The translations under genes and the position numbers were made by a program. The notes beneath the pieces were generated by a model. It did not search any database and had not been told where the DNA came from. It saw nothing but the letters and a program-made list of their open reading frames with translations. A stretch of DNA of 64,000 nucleotides from Cloeon dipterum (lineage: Eukaryota > Arthropoda > Insecta > Ephemeroptera > Baetidae). Where the stretch lies: positions 20,667,681 through 20,731,680 of the forward strand of contig NC_088786.1 of the NCBI RefSeq assembly GCF_949628265.1, written 5' to 3'. This document shows, one piece after another, positions 1 through 9,908 of this stretch. Numbering within the stretch: the stretch's first letter is position 1; every line of letters starts with the position of its first letter.

Positions 1-335
1 GCGCTTGATGAAGAAAATTGTGTACGTGTATTAATTTGTCTTTTGCAACATATGATTGTAAAAATCAAATGAAAAAGTTGTATTGCAAAAGTATAAAACA
101 GCTAAAGAAAATTAATTGAATTTCCTATTTTTCAATTTTTCTATCTAAATTACAAAAGTATATTAATTTTTTTACAACCAAGAAAGATTTTCATATTCAT
201 TATTTTTATATATTTATTGCCCTTTTTGCTGTGAAAATTATTTCCTGAAAGAAGATTGACCTGTTGAGGTCGAAGAATATTGAATTATAACAAATCTCAT
301 CGCAATAACGTTTAATATCATTCAAGGCTCTAGCA

Positions 336-602
336 CTAGCAATTATCTTTGCTGTAATTTAAACCGCAATGAGCATCGAAGTCTGGGAAAACCTGCAGCA
401 GAGTTGCGACCTCGCAGACTATTAATTTTCCTTGTGTTGGTCTCTGCCCTTTTCGCGGGGGCATGAAAATGGATAGGAATTCAAATTCCTTTTTGGCTTG
501 ATCTGGCTTACGCCATGATGCTGACCCAACAACATTATAAATCACGTTAATTTTACCTGAAGGTGATACACGTGCGGAATCCAAGTTAGAAATTACTGCC
601 AT
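336..602 (-). CDS. Unidentified 88-residue ORF, possibly part of a gene or old mobile element
   Basis: The ORF begins with ATG in a fair context (GCCAAAATGG) and runs 88 codons to a stop. Its composition is that of an ordinary soluble protein: mixed charged and hydrophobic residues, two tryptophan- or proline-rich patches (SASWRKPDQ and MPPRKGQRPTQ) and no low complexity, which sets it apart from the AT-rich junk ORFs around it. I do not recognise the family. A possible weak donor (CAG|GTTTTC) lies inside the reading frame, so it could be one exon of a - strand gene continuing left of the window. It could equally be a chance ORF or a transposon remnant. Confidence 0.2.
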   Translation of the reverse strand: MAVISNLDSARVSPSGKINVIYNVVGSASWRKPDQAKKEFEFLSIFMPPRKGQRPTQGKLIVCEVATLLQVFPDFDAHCGLNYSKDNC

Positions 603-3089
603 TTTGGCTTAAAGTAGCATTCCAAGATTGTTCAAGAAAAAAGTCGAATTCCATTCATGCTGCCAGCAGCTGTGAGTGTAACGGAATTTTCGAGAGGGTC
701 GTCTGGCGCCCTCGTTAGTTGAAAAAGGGCAGCAGGATGCGTCTGATGAAAAAATCATATTAAAAAGAGAGAAGGAAACGTGTCAAAAGGCATCTCTTTC
801 AAGAGACTGAAAAGGTGCTGACGAAATGCACCGCCTTTTGTTCGAGATATCAGCAAATAAAGCGGCGTTTTCAACTTTTAAGATCAAGGCGAGAGTGTTT
901 GCATTGTTGTCGACTGCACCTTGACATTATCTCGCAACAATAGGAAACACAATGCGACAAACACCTCTTTCCTTGTACGAAATTATTCTCCTCACAGAGA
1001 TAGATCTCGCGCGCGGCCGTTTCTTTTTTCCATATGATGAGAAGACTAGAGATCGTGTTCAATAACGCGAACGCATTCGAGCACCTACTCTCAGGGTGCT
1101 AATGAACCTTCTTGTCAGGTCGCCTTGCTCAATCTCGGCACTCGGGCAGCCTGCAGCTGAGAATTTTCTGACCTTAAGTCAAAAGCAAAAAAAGTCATCC
1201 AGCACGTTCGCAGCGACCTCTTTCTTCCAATTTACTGTTTATTTTTAGAATAAAGCTTGTTCAACTTACTCGCTTAACTGTCACATTGATTACGTCTGCT
1301 TCTTTTTGATATTTTGTCGGAATTCTTTCAAACAAAAGTTTTGCAGTCAATTCTTTTTTAAATGTAAATAATTTACAGATGATCTTCATTTCAAGGTGTA
1401 AAAGTTGGTATTCCCCCTCATAATTGTATAAGTAGCAAACGATGTAAGAAAAGCAGTTAGATAGGAAAAGAGAGTTCGACGCCTGCTCAACCTGTATTAG
1501 AACACACTCTTGAGAAATCAGCTGACAAGTAAAATCGATATTTTCGCCCTTGAATGCAGCATCTCAGAGGAACAGAAATGGGGAAACTTTGAAGAACGTG
1601 CAAACATGCGTTTTGCAGCCAGTTTCTCAAAATAAATAGCTCCAATTTTGACCACACTAGGAAATTGGCCTTGTTGAAATGTATTTTTTAAGCAAAAAAT
1701 ACATTTTTGGATGCAATTTTCGCATGCTTTTTGCAGGCAATGACGGAAACCAAAGGATAAACAAATCGGGCAGGACGTGATCGGTTTTTTGGCCGGTGTT
1801 GTGCAAATTTGCGGCTAATTACGACCACGCGATTACGTGCGAATCCGCGAGGTAAAAAATGGAAGCCAATCGATTGCGGTCATGGAACACAAGGGACAAA
1901 TAATAAACGACACGAAGAACGAGCAAACGAACCCAAATGCGTGCGCCAAGGCTGCCGCGAGAGAGCTGTTGAACCTGCAATTCGATTCTCCGTCGCAAAA
2001 CCGATTTCCTCAACACTATATAACGCTTTCCTTATGTGCTCATTGGATTTATATTAATAGATTTTATTAGCATGACGGGTACAAATGTTCTGCATTGCAA
2101 CTTAAAAGGATTTACTTGATTGTGATTACATTCGTTTGAAATTTAATTCGTTTTGATATATGACGCATTTTATTTTATTTTTTTACTTCACAACAGGGTG
2201 ATTTTGTTTAAAATAAGGGTTCGTTTATGTTTTTCGAATTATTAAAAAATATCAAAATTATTTTGGCTTAGTTCTCAGTAGAGGGCTGTGATTGATTTAT
2301 TTTGGAAAATAGTCGACCTTCATTTTGAATAAGAATTTAATGATTTTTTTATTTGTTTTACAAGGCTATTAAAACCCATTCATTAGCCTTTCATGGCTTT
2401 TTACATATACCACCAGAACTGCACCACATGTTTTGGAGGCAACCACTTTTTCTTTGGTTTATAGCCGATTTGGATGATTTTAGACGCATCTTATACAGTT
2501 TTAACAGTTTTTACGATTAAAAGTTCAGCTCAATTGGCTTCAAATTGCATGATTTGTGCCCATTTTATGGTAACACAACAATTAGAGACTCAGAAAAGAA
2601 AAGGTTGATCGCCTAAATTTCCCACAAATATTTAGGCAAGCTTCAACACTTGTAAAACAGAGATTTTTTACTATTTTAATACTAAATTAAATAAAAAATA
2701 ATAATGTAAATTTGCTGCATTTCCTGTGCTCTGGTGATAAGTGAAAACACGATACTAATGAAACCTTTCCTAATTTAGATTTTATCGCATCGAAAAATTA
2801 TATGAAATTGAACGTAATGTTCACCAAATCGTTTGAAATTTTTTAATCTATTAAAATGTATAAATATAAATAACTGTAAATCTTATGATTTTTTAACGTG
2901 AGCAACAATCTGAAAATAATAAAATTAAAAAAGCAGTACACGACAAAGTTCGACTCATTTTTGTTTAAAACTTACTGCTTCTCATTTAGAGCCATACATT
3001 TTTAAAAATAAATTACTAGTTAAATTGAAACGTCCGAAAGTGGAAAATGATGTATACTTGAGGTTTGATTAGATACCATCAGGCATTGT

Positions 3090-3260
3090 GTAACATGACC
3101 AAACTGCCATGAATGTTCGGATTTTGCCAATTTTCCCGTAAATTTACAGCACTTAACATTTTTGCTAATGCAAGATTTCCATTTCTCTCGACGACGATTT
3201 ATCCAATAGTTTAAATTTTACTACATAGGGGTAAATTTTAGCTTTGAGGATTTGAATTAT
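3090..3260 (+). repeat. Decayed copy of interspersed repeat family I
   Basis: The segment holds the family's landmarks in order but eroded: GATTTTGCCAATTTTCCC, then TTTACAGCACTTAACAT, then a CTCTCGACGACGATTTATCC block that corresponds to the CTCGTCGAGATCTATCCAA block of other copies. The match is weaker than for the copies at 7.4 or 51.6 kb and the borders are uncertain. Confidence 0.45.
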
Positions 3261-3468
3261 GCGAGTTTTTTTGCATTTAGCCTCTTCAAGCATGAAATAT
3301 AAATAAACAAGAGCGAAGTGATATTTTTTAGCTTATCTTTCCAACTTTTATGATCAGTATCCCCTCAACCAGGCTGGATATTTTGTTCCTTTCCAAGTTG
3401 ATGGAGGAAGGATGGCTGGGGCTGTCTCTTGGGTCCAGCGCAGTGTCCGCGGCTGGAGGGGCGGGTGC

Positions 3469-3594
3469 ATAAATACAAGACGTACTCGCCACGCGCTCAT
3501 AGTTGAAAGTTGGTTATTCGTGTATGTGTGCGTGCCCGTCCCGCGACAAGAGCAAGGTTAAGGATACACACTTTTGCCGCACCCAACCCGACAT
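3469..3594 (+). promoter_or_regulatory. Core promoter and first exon of FAR-A
   Basis: A TATA-like CATAAATACA lies at about 3468-3477. Roughly 30 bp downstream is an initiator-like CTCATAGTT near 3497-3505. This gives a predicted transcription start near 3499. The sequence from there to 3594 is a GC-richer leader that ends in AT followed by a consensus donor GTGAGT at 3595. This leader supplies the first two bases of the start codon of FAR-A. TATA position, initiator spacing and donor are seen in the sequence; the transcription start is inferred. Confidence 0.55.
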
Positions 3595-6500
3595 GTGAGT
3601 ATCTGATTAATTAATTCCGGGCCTAAATTTCCCATTCTTAAATTCTGTTCAGATAACTAAAAATAGAGTCGCAAACCATGTCGGCTCGTTCGGATATCGC
3701 AGAAACCCGTTTGCCAGGCACCCTTGGCGGTGCGCTGCGAGTTACGAAGAATAATATTAGATAACGAAGGAATAACGCGGCAGTCGTCGTCAAAGTCAGT
3801 TAATTGCACTGCCAATGCTAAATGCAAGTAGTGCAGTACCTTGATACAACCTTGTTGTTATTTATTCCCACAGTCAAAAGAAGGCCGGCATTTGATATAT
3901 TTGCACACACTTCTCCCTGGAAAAAATACCAGATTTTTTACTCGTTCATTAGTGATTTTAATTATGATTCAAAATATTTTCTATAATAATTTCAATAATC
4001 AAGTTCGGAATTTAGAGAGTTCACGGGAAACTGAGCGTTTCACTTTTGATTTGTTTTTAATTTTGGTCTGGCTGCAACGTTAGATAATCCTGGCACGAGA
4101 AAGTGATGCTGCTCCTGTCCGGTGGCGCAACACGCGACAACGCAGTCTCGTGTTTAAACTTCTTTTGGAATTAAATTAGCTTCTTCCTCTAGACTTTCTA
4201 CCGAACAAATACAACACTCGAAGCAGTATTTCGCTCCACTTTTTTGTTTACCTTTCCTTATTAGCCCATTAATTAGCGGCGATTGTAGTTGTCACCGTCC
4301 ACTCGCTAGACAAACATTATCTTCCCTCGTGTTTGCTAGGAAAATTCCATTCGCGCCGTTATCTTCCTTGTGACATGTCGAGAATTGATGAGAAAAACCG
4401 GTCAAGTGGAACAAGGTCGAAATTAATCGCGTGCACTTAATTTATCCTTTTTAGATTTGCGCGTCTAGGTCCTACGATATTGGGCCAAAGGCCGCGCGGG
4501 GACGTACCCACGCAGCCAGCCTGTTTCAGTAGCCTTCCTTCTTCTCGGCTAGAAATCACTTTGTTTATCTTTCCTTATATACATACGTTTCCCTTGAGTG
4601 TTGCGAATGAGCGAGCGAGTGAGCGAGCGAACGGCACTGACTATGCGAGTGAAAGAAATCGCATCGCCGAGATCGTAATTATTGCACTTCAATTTCACCC
4701 ACCAAGGCAAAGGTCGCAGGTGCAACGACCTCCCTCCACCTTCGAACCGCCCTCTCATCAGCCGCATTCGTCTCCCTCCCCAGCATAAAATTAATTCGAT
4801 CCCCCGCCCGGAGGAGCCCTAGAGAGCACAGGGAGCCTTGCTCATTGTACGATTTCAGTGCTGTTTCGCAGGCCGCCGCCGAGCATAGCGCTGGAAGACC
4901 TGATGGAGTCGACCAGCAAGATCGAGACAGGCATCCCGGAGTTCTTCCGGGGCCAAAAGGTGTTCATCACCGGCGCCACCGGCTTCATGGGCAAGGTGCT
5001 CGTGGAGAAGCTGCTCAGGTCTTGCCCAGAACTCGACACCTTGTACCTGCTGATGCGACCCAAACGCGGTCAGCAGCCAGAGCAGCGCCTTAACGACCTT
5101 CTGCAAAGCAAGGTATAGAAAAACCTTAGCCAAAGGTTTTGTTAATTCTGTTTCCTCCCCTGTAGAGTATTTTTTAAAAACCAGTGGAATCTTTTCCACC
5201 CCCCTTATCTTAGTGTCCACCTTCTCTACCCTCCTCCTCATTTCGTCTGACATCTTCCGCCCATCTCCTATTTAATCCTTACTCCCCCACCCTCTCATTT
5301 CCTCCAGGGTTTGGCAAAAGGGCGGAAATTGGACAAAAAGACTGTCAAATGTTAATTATTCGAAAACAACCATTTTAGAGAAGAATTTGGCATAGTTAAA
5401 CGATTTCTAAGACGCTTAAACCACTTCAAAACGTTAGATTACCGATTTAGAGCAATAGAAGGGCAACATTTAAACAGTTTTCCCCCACTAAGCACCAGTG
5501 ACATAGACTCGTGCAATTTCAGATAAACGCAATATATTGCGCCAGAAACATTATTTTCATCACTTAACTCTAATGTTTATAGTTTTAATCTTTTATTGAG
5601 ACTGTAAGGACAAAAAATTAATATAACCCTTCACCTTTTTAAAAATAAAATAAAGTATCCAATCTTTTAATTTACACCTTTCATGGTTTCAAGGGAAAAT
5701 TTAAGCGAAAAAAATATTTTTAATGTTACCGAGCTTCTCCAAAATTAAAACTGCAAACCCTCTTTACTCTACCTACCCTTCGTTCCCTTAAACCCCTCTT
5801 CTCACAGAATTTGGCATTTTTTAGGGGTCATGATACTGTAGTGAGTATTTGAATTGAGATTATATAAATATATCTGACGATTTTCAAGTGTGAATTGAAA
5901 TATCATTTTCCTGCAGTTTTTCTCCCGAGTGAGGGCAGAGCGTGGCGAGGAGTCAATCACAAGCCAGATCAAAGTGGTGGAGGGCGACGTGTCCCGCCTC
6001 GGCCTGGCTATTTCTAACGCGGTCCGCGAAGAGCTGTGCAGGTTAGCCCTGGGATTTTGCCCCAATTCGGAGTCTGAGTGGTAAATTTGAATTGCAGAAA
6101 CGTGTCGGTTGTGTTCCACGTGGCGGCTACAGTCAGGTTTGACGAGCCATTGAGGAATGCAGTGCTGCTGAACACGCGGGGCACCAGAGAGCTGCTCGCC
6201 CTGGCCAAAGACATGACCAACCTGAAGGTGACTCTCTTTCTCTTGCTCTGCGCGCGCCGCGCCGCGCCGCTCGGCATCAATAATTCCGTTTTTTTATGCC
6301 GGCTCTACGCAATATTTTACAACGCTCGTGACGTCATCATACACGCTTTTGATACATGAATCAAAGCTGTTTTCCCTGCTCACCGTTAATTTGTAGCGGT
6401 TCAATTTATCGCAGAAAAAAAATTTAATTATGACTCGTTCTGAAGGAGGAATCAATTAGCTGTAATATAGAGACATATAATGAAAAGCCGAGTGTAATTA

Positions 6501-9356
6501 ATTTAAAACGGAAAAAACTTAATAATTCCAGGCGTTGGTCCACGTGTCGACCCTGTTCGCCAATTGTCAGCACAACCACCTTTTGGAGGAGGTCTACCCG
6601 ACAAACGCCGAACCTGAAAAGCTGATCAGTTGCGCCGAGTGGATGGATGACACCTGGCTCAACGTCCTCTGCCCCGTGTAAGAATTTCCAAAGAAACTTT
6701 GACCTTGCAGAAAAACTAGATGGGATCAGTGACTCATCCTCATCAGTATTTTGCGAGTTGCTGTTTATGGCTCAGTCGAACAAAAGGCAGGCAACCTGCG
6801 CGACACGAATGTCGCGCAGGTTGCCTATCTAGACTCATTGAAGGAACTCTTGAGCAGTGTGTCAAGAGCAGGATTCTCGAGGGATAAATTATTAGATAAA
6901 AAGCTAGTTTGATTTTATATAATTGAAATAAAGTGAGGAACCGTTTTGACAAATTTCCAAATTTTTGCTGCAGACTTACTGAAGAGCGTCCAAACACGTA
7001 CGTGTACACGAAGAGCTTGGCCGAGAAGCTGGTGGAGGAGGCATCCAAAACATTGCCAGTAGCCATTTTTCGGCCCAGCATCGGTTAGTTGTCTTTTATA
7101 ATAGTCCTTTTTTCCACTGACTGATCTGTTGTATTTTTTGCAGTGATGTCGACTTTGAATGAGCCGACTCCCAGCTGGGTGGACAACCTGAATGGACCTT
7201 CGGTGGTGGTGCTCTCAGGTGGCAATGGCATGCTCAAGAAGATGCTTTGCCACGAGGAAAAAGTGGCGCACGTCGTACCCGCCGACCTCGCCATCAACGC
7301 AATGATCACACTCGCCTGGTACCTCGCCATTTGCAAGTGAGTTCCATCTACTCTTCTTTACGCCAACAGTGAAGATAATTTTGCATTGTTGGCAAGCAAG
7401 GGGTTCATTAAGAAAAAGTTTATCTCTATAAGGTGCGATGATAAAATCAGGATTAAATTTCAGATTTTGCCAAAATTTCTCGAAAAATTAAACGGTTTGT
7501 CTATGTTTTTCTCTTGATTTCGGTTCCTCTCGTCGAGATCTATCCAATAATGTAAGAATTATGAGGTTAATTTCTCTGCCTGATTTTCAATAGCATAATG
7601 ATAATATCATTTGAGCCAATTTTCTCGCAAAATTAAACGCCAACCTGTTTTTTTTTTGTTTTTTCTCCAATTTTTAGAGAGAATATAAGTAGAACGGATT
7701 TTTCCCAAATTTTTATATACAGCTTTACTCAAACCTATTTTCCTATGCAGACCGAGCGATTGCACCGTGCTGAACTTCACTCCGCCCGACGGTTTCGGAC
7801 TGACCTGGCAGCGCTTCAACAAGAACATCGTGCGCTTCTACCACCAAATGCCATTCAGTGCCAGTACCTGCATTCCGACCCTTGAGCTGTGCAAGTCCAA
7901 AGTGAACGTCAAGCTGTCCCATTTCTACATGATGCTCTGGGCCTACCTTGCCGACTTCGTCAATGGGATCATGGGCCACAAAAAGAGGCAAGCGAGAGCA
8001 AAATTTTTAATTTTCGATTGGATGATATTGACCAAGACTAAGTGGCTTGCTTTTAGATTCGCCCGCCTGCAGATTAAGGTGAACTCGGCCATCGAGAGCT
8101 TGACTTACTTCACGACCAACCAGTGGACCTGCGACACCGAGAACGTGACCCGGCTGCTAAAGTCGCTCAACCCTGTCGACGACAAGAGCTTCAATTTTGA
8201 CCTGCGCAAGATTCCCTGGGATGACTACATTTTCGAGTACGGCATTGGCATCAGACAGTACATCATGAAGGACGAGCTTTCCACCATCCCTGCCGCCAGG
8301 AAAAGAGTCCAGTGGTCAGTATTAAAAAAGAAAAATTGCTGGAAAGAGCCTTATATTTCGAAAATCTGTCGTAAACACAAGAATTAGTAACTGATACTGA
8401 CTAAAATTTGAATTAGTATTTTGCTGAAATTACACGAGAGTAAGTTTCAAAGTTGTCATAATCGATTAAAACAATTTTTAAATAGATATAGCAATTTTAA
8501 TGCCGGTGGTTCAGCGATGCTTTGTTGCCTAGCTCAAAACTAAAGGGAAAGGGTCATAAACAAAATTTTTCTACTATAGGAAAATGCTCCAGTGATTATC
8601 GAAAAAAACACCTTAATTGGGAATTTTAGCAATTCAATTTAAGAATAATTTTACCTAGTCTCAAGCCACCAAAACAAAACAAAGCAGTGAACGGTGATGT
8701 CTTTTCTGTTGTATAATTAAAGTGTTTAATTGAGCTATCGTTCATAGGGAATTTTGTGCGCACAATAATTTCTAGGAAAGAGATGGTGGTGTTGATTAAG
8801 TTTCCTATCGCGTGCAGGTGAAATTATAAGGATTCATTTGAGTGCCGAGACCTTGGCAGTCAAAGCAAGGCAAAGGGACTGAAAAGCGCTGCACATAAAA
8901 GCGAGTGGGCAGAGCCAGCGTTGTTGTAGCAACAAACTTTATGAAAAGAACAATTGCTGCAAGCTGTTTAGATTCTCTGATAAATGCCATTTTCCTAGCA
9001 AGGCTGCAGCAAAATTCTACTAGCAGTTTAAATATAAATCTCAACTTGCTATTTAAAATTGCCGTGAACTTCATTTCAATGTTGGCAAAGAATAATAAAA
9101 GATTTATTCACGAGCTTAAAACTCCGTCGTATTTAAATTAATATTTATTTTTTGCAGGATTCGGTGGATACAAACGGCGTTGTCACTGGTGATTCTGGCC
9201 GGCATCATGCACGTCTTGTTCGGCAGCTGTCTGCACCAGGTCGAGTACCTAAGCTTTCGCCTGCAAACCGAGTCCCCGGGCACGAACAGCGTAGTCACCG
9301 CGGCGACCGACGTATTCGCCGCTGACAACAGCCTCCTCATCAGTTCCTTCGTCTGA
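3593..9356 (+). CDS. Fatty acyl-CoA reductase FAR-A (546 aa, 10 coding exons)
   Basis: Reduces long-chain fatty acyl-CoA to fatty alcohol with NADPH, presumably at the ER or peroxisome membrane. Exons: 3593-3594, 4872-5112, 5917-6041, 6098-6227, 6532-6677, 6974-7083, 7144-7336, 7751-7987, 8057-8314, 9158-9356; all phases close. The start codon is split AT|G by the first intron, giving MPPPSIALEDLMEST. The nucleotide-binding motif TGATGFMG is at residues 34-41, a VHVST strand follows, and the active-site pair YVYTK is at 224-228. The C-terminal FAR_C domain is encoded by the last three exons. A hydrophobic segment sits at about 484-505, followed by a Ser/Thr-rich tail of about 40 residues. Intron 8 (7988-8056) starts with GC rather than GT, is 69 bp and has no in-frame stop. 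The homologous intron in the other three genes has the same position and phase, which supports it. FAR-B follows 550 bp downstream on the same strand. Substrate chain length cannot be told from sequence. Confidence 0.9.
4608..4631 (+). repeat. Short GAGC/GAGT tandem repeat
   Basis: About six GAGC or GAGT tetranucleotide units lie in the first intron of FAR-A. They are probably a simple microsatellite. Confidence 0.6.
6789..6826. repeat. Perfect 17-bp inverted repeat with 4-base loop
   Basis: The arms AGGCAACCTGCGCGACA (6789-6805) and its exact reverse complement (6810-6826) flank a CGAA loop. The element lies inside the FAR-A intron between 6678 and 6973 and is GC-rich in an AT-rich intron. 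It can form a very stable hairpin in DNA or pre-mRNA. No similar sequence was noticed elsewhere in the window. Confidence 0.85.
7421..7685 (+). repeat. Family I repeat, complete short-form copy in a FAR-A intron
   Basis: It starts with AGTTTATCTCTATAAGGTG and ends with TCTCCAATTTTTAGAGAG. These ends match, as reverse complement, the two ends of the - strand copy at 50.98-51.3 kb, so the unit border is fairly well defined at about 265 bp. The interior carries the diagnostic block CCTCTCGTCGAGATCTATCC and two AAATTAAACG blocks, one near each end. It lies in the intron 7337-7750 of FAR-A. Confidence 0.7.
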
Positions 9357-9607
9357 TCTTTATCTAACAGTTTTCTTTCTCTTTTGTGGGCTGCTCTGTA
9401 AATACTTTTTACTGCTACATGCATTATTTTATTATGTGCTTTGCTGCTGTGACTCCCATTAAAAAGGCTCAGGGCTACAATTTTATATTATGTACATAAG
9501 TAACGACGCACGGCCGATTATTTATTATTATTTAAACTTTTTTCTGTCGGTTGTAATTGCCCATCGAGTGTGCCTGCGTGGATGTTGTTTGTTGTCGTCG
9601 TGTCCTC

Positions 9608-9613
9608 AATAAA
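9608..9613 (+). terminator. Polyadenylation signal of FAR-A
   Basis: AATAAA lies about 250 bp after the FAR-A stop codon. The next gene on the strand starts coding 300 bp later, so the FAR-A 3' end and the FAR-B promoter must share this short gap. Confidence 0.6.
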
Positions 9614-9908
9614 TATTACGTTATTTAACTGAAAAGCATTATTTCATTCACCTCTCTCAAAATCATAAATACACGCTTAACCGCAAAAGTAAAGGTTTTA
9701 GTCAAAGTGCAAGAGAATTAACAAGCCAATCGATATAGAAGTGAAAAATTTGAATTTTACGTCATGACAACAGCTTTTTGTCACCTCACATCCGGCGACC
9801 GAGGAATGATTTTCCCACGGGGCGAAGTGCAAAGCTCACTTGCCCGGTGGTCGTCGGTGCATTGACACGTATTGCCGAAATCGCAACAGCTCCTGAACGA
9901 AACAAAAA

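Larger units (their letters stand above)
1..3468. other. AT-rich 5' flank without a recognised gene
   Basis: This stretch upstream of the first reductase gene is strongly AT-rich, especially 2100-3060, with long A and T runs and stop codons in all frames. Apart from one unexplained ORF on the - strand at 336-602 and a decayed repeat copy near 3.1 kb, I see no exon-like segment with good splice sites. A slightly more GC-rich island lies at about 650-1150 and 1740-2000, but its short ORFs overlap each other on both strands and none looks like a protein family. Confidence 0.5.

Noticed and set aside
7767-8387. A single 206-codon exon in FAR-A without an intron at 7988-8056.
   Set aside because: The three paralogues have an intron at the same codon and phase, and removing the 69 bp restores the family sequence.
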